Source: Pontibacter oryzae
GTDB taxonomy: Bacteria > Bacteroidota > Bacteroidia > Cytophagales > Hymenobacteraceae
Direction of reading: 5' to 3'
Assembly: GCF_003576375.1 (NCBI RefSeq)
Contig: NZ_QWGE01000007.1
Span: 121,419 to 185,418 of the forward strand
Length of the DNA stretch: 64,000 nucleotides
Shown: piece by piece, positions 63,924 through 64,000 of the stretch
Position numbering within the stretch: position 1 is the stretch's first letter
Layout of the letters: the number at the start of each line of letters is the position of its first letter
Position numbers and translations under genes: made by a program
The notes under the pieces: model-generated
Databases searched by the model: none
The model's input: only the letters and a program-made list of their open reading frames with translations
What the model was told of the DNA's origin: nothing

Positions 63924-64000
63924 GCCGTGATTGGGATTATTTTCGGGTTTTAAAGTGGCGTGTCTTTCAGGCTTTTTAAGGGGCTGGAGGGCATCAAAGG

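Noticed and set aside
62425..64000. Complete integron
   Set aside because: No integrase gene, attI site or Pc promoter is visible, and the outer boxes do not match the canonical attC consensus. Only attC-like geometry is claimed.

Overview
The window looks like the chromosome of a member of the Bacteroidota, most likely Cytophagales/Hymenobacteraceae (Pontibacter- or Hymenobacter-like). This is inferred from the gene content, with no database search. Points in favour: promoters of the TTTG-N19/20-TAnnTTTG type instead of -35/-10 boxes, almost no Shine-Dalgarno sequences, an IPExxxVDY-family gene next to pyk, an isolated atpD-atpC pair, MbnP-family lipoproteins, and many perfect hairpin terminators between convergent genes. 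About 58 protein genes and one tRNA (Gln, UUG) are supported. No rRNA, CRISPR array, insertion sequence or integrase was seen.

Layout. 0-5.5 kb (minus): pyrF, lolA, ftsK, pyrD. 5.7-12.7 kb: a VIT1-type transporter, a DEAD-box helicase, xerD, aroQ, a class V aminotransferase, a MarC protein, rnhA and trmN6. 12.8-18.4 kb: an NTF2-like protein, a saccharopine dehydrogenase-like protein, cdd, two alpha/beta hydrolases, a VOC protein and a propeller-like protein. 18.5-25.9 kb: lgt, nadE, acpP-fabF-rnc, then the divergent IPExxxVDY-pyk pair. 26.2-32.1 kb: rpsT, then a putative copper locus with two MbnH-like di-heme enzymes, two MbnP-like lipoproteins, a small CxGKC membrane protein and an outer-membrane protein with a mature N-terminal CDIC motif. 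32.1-43.6 kb: mostly housekeeping (rsmG, an ECF sigma factor, a glycosyltransferase, tgt, lptG, a DMT exporter, ispE, two PLP enzymes). 43.7-45.2 kb: an AT-rich island. 45.3-62.3 kb: atpC/atpD, purL, tRNA-Gln, prs, rplY, pth, an MFS transporter, a GAF protein, metG, small lipoproteins, a DUF3050 protein, msrB and typA. 62.4-64 kb: a second AT-rich island of two unknown genes.

Four sequence-level patterns stand out. (1) The heptamer AAGTATR (reverse complement YATACTT) is strongly over-represented and strand-balanced, yet nearly absent from the AT-rich islands. (2) Several spacers, mostly between co-directional genes, are built from degenerate 7- or 8-base tandem words arranged to fold on themselves. 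(3) Genes in the AT-rich islands are followed by palindromic sites with AAC...GTT ends and a constant 2-nt asymmetry, resembling integron attC sites. (4) Short REP-like hairpins with 2-3-nt loops sit in several spacers.

Most genes serve nucleotide, cofactor, cell-wall, translation and DNA-segregation functions and are unremarkable. The MbnP/MbnH region is the most coherent candidate for a poorly described system.
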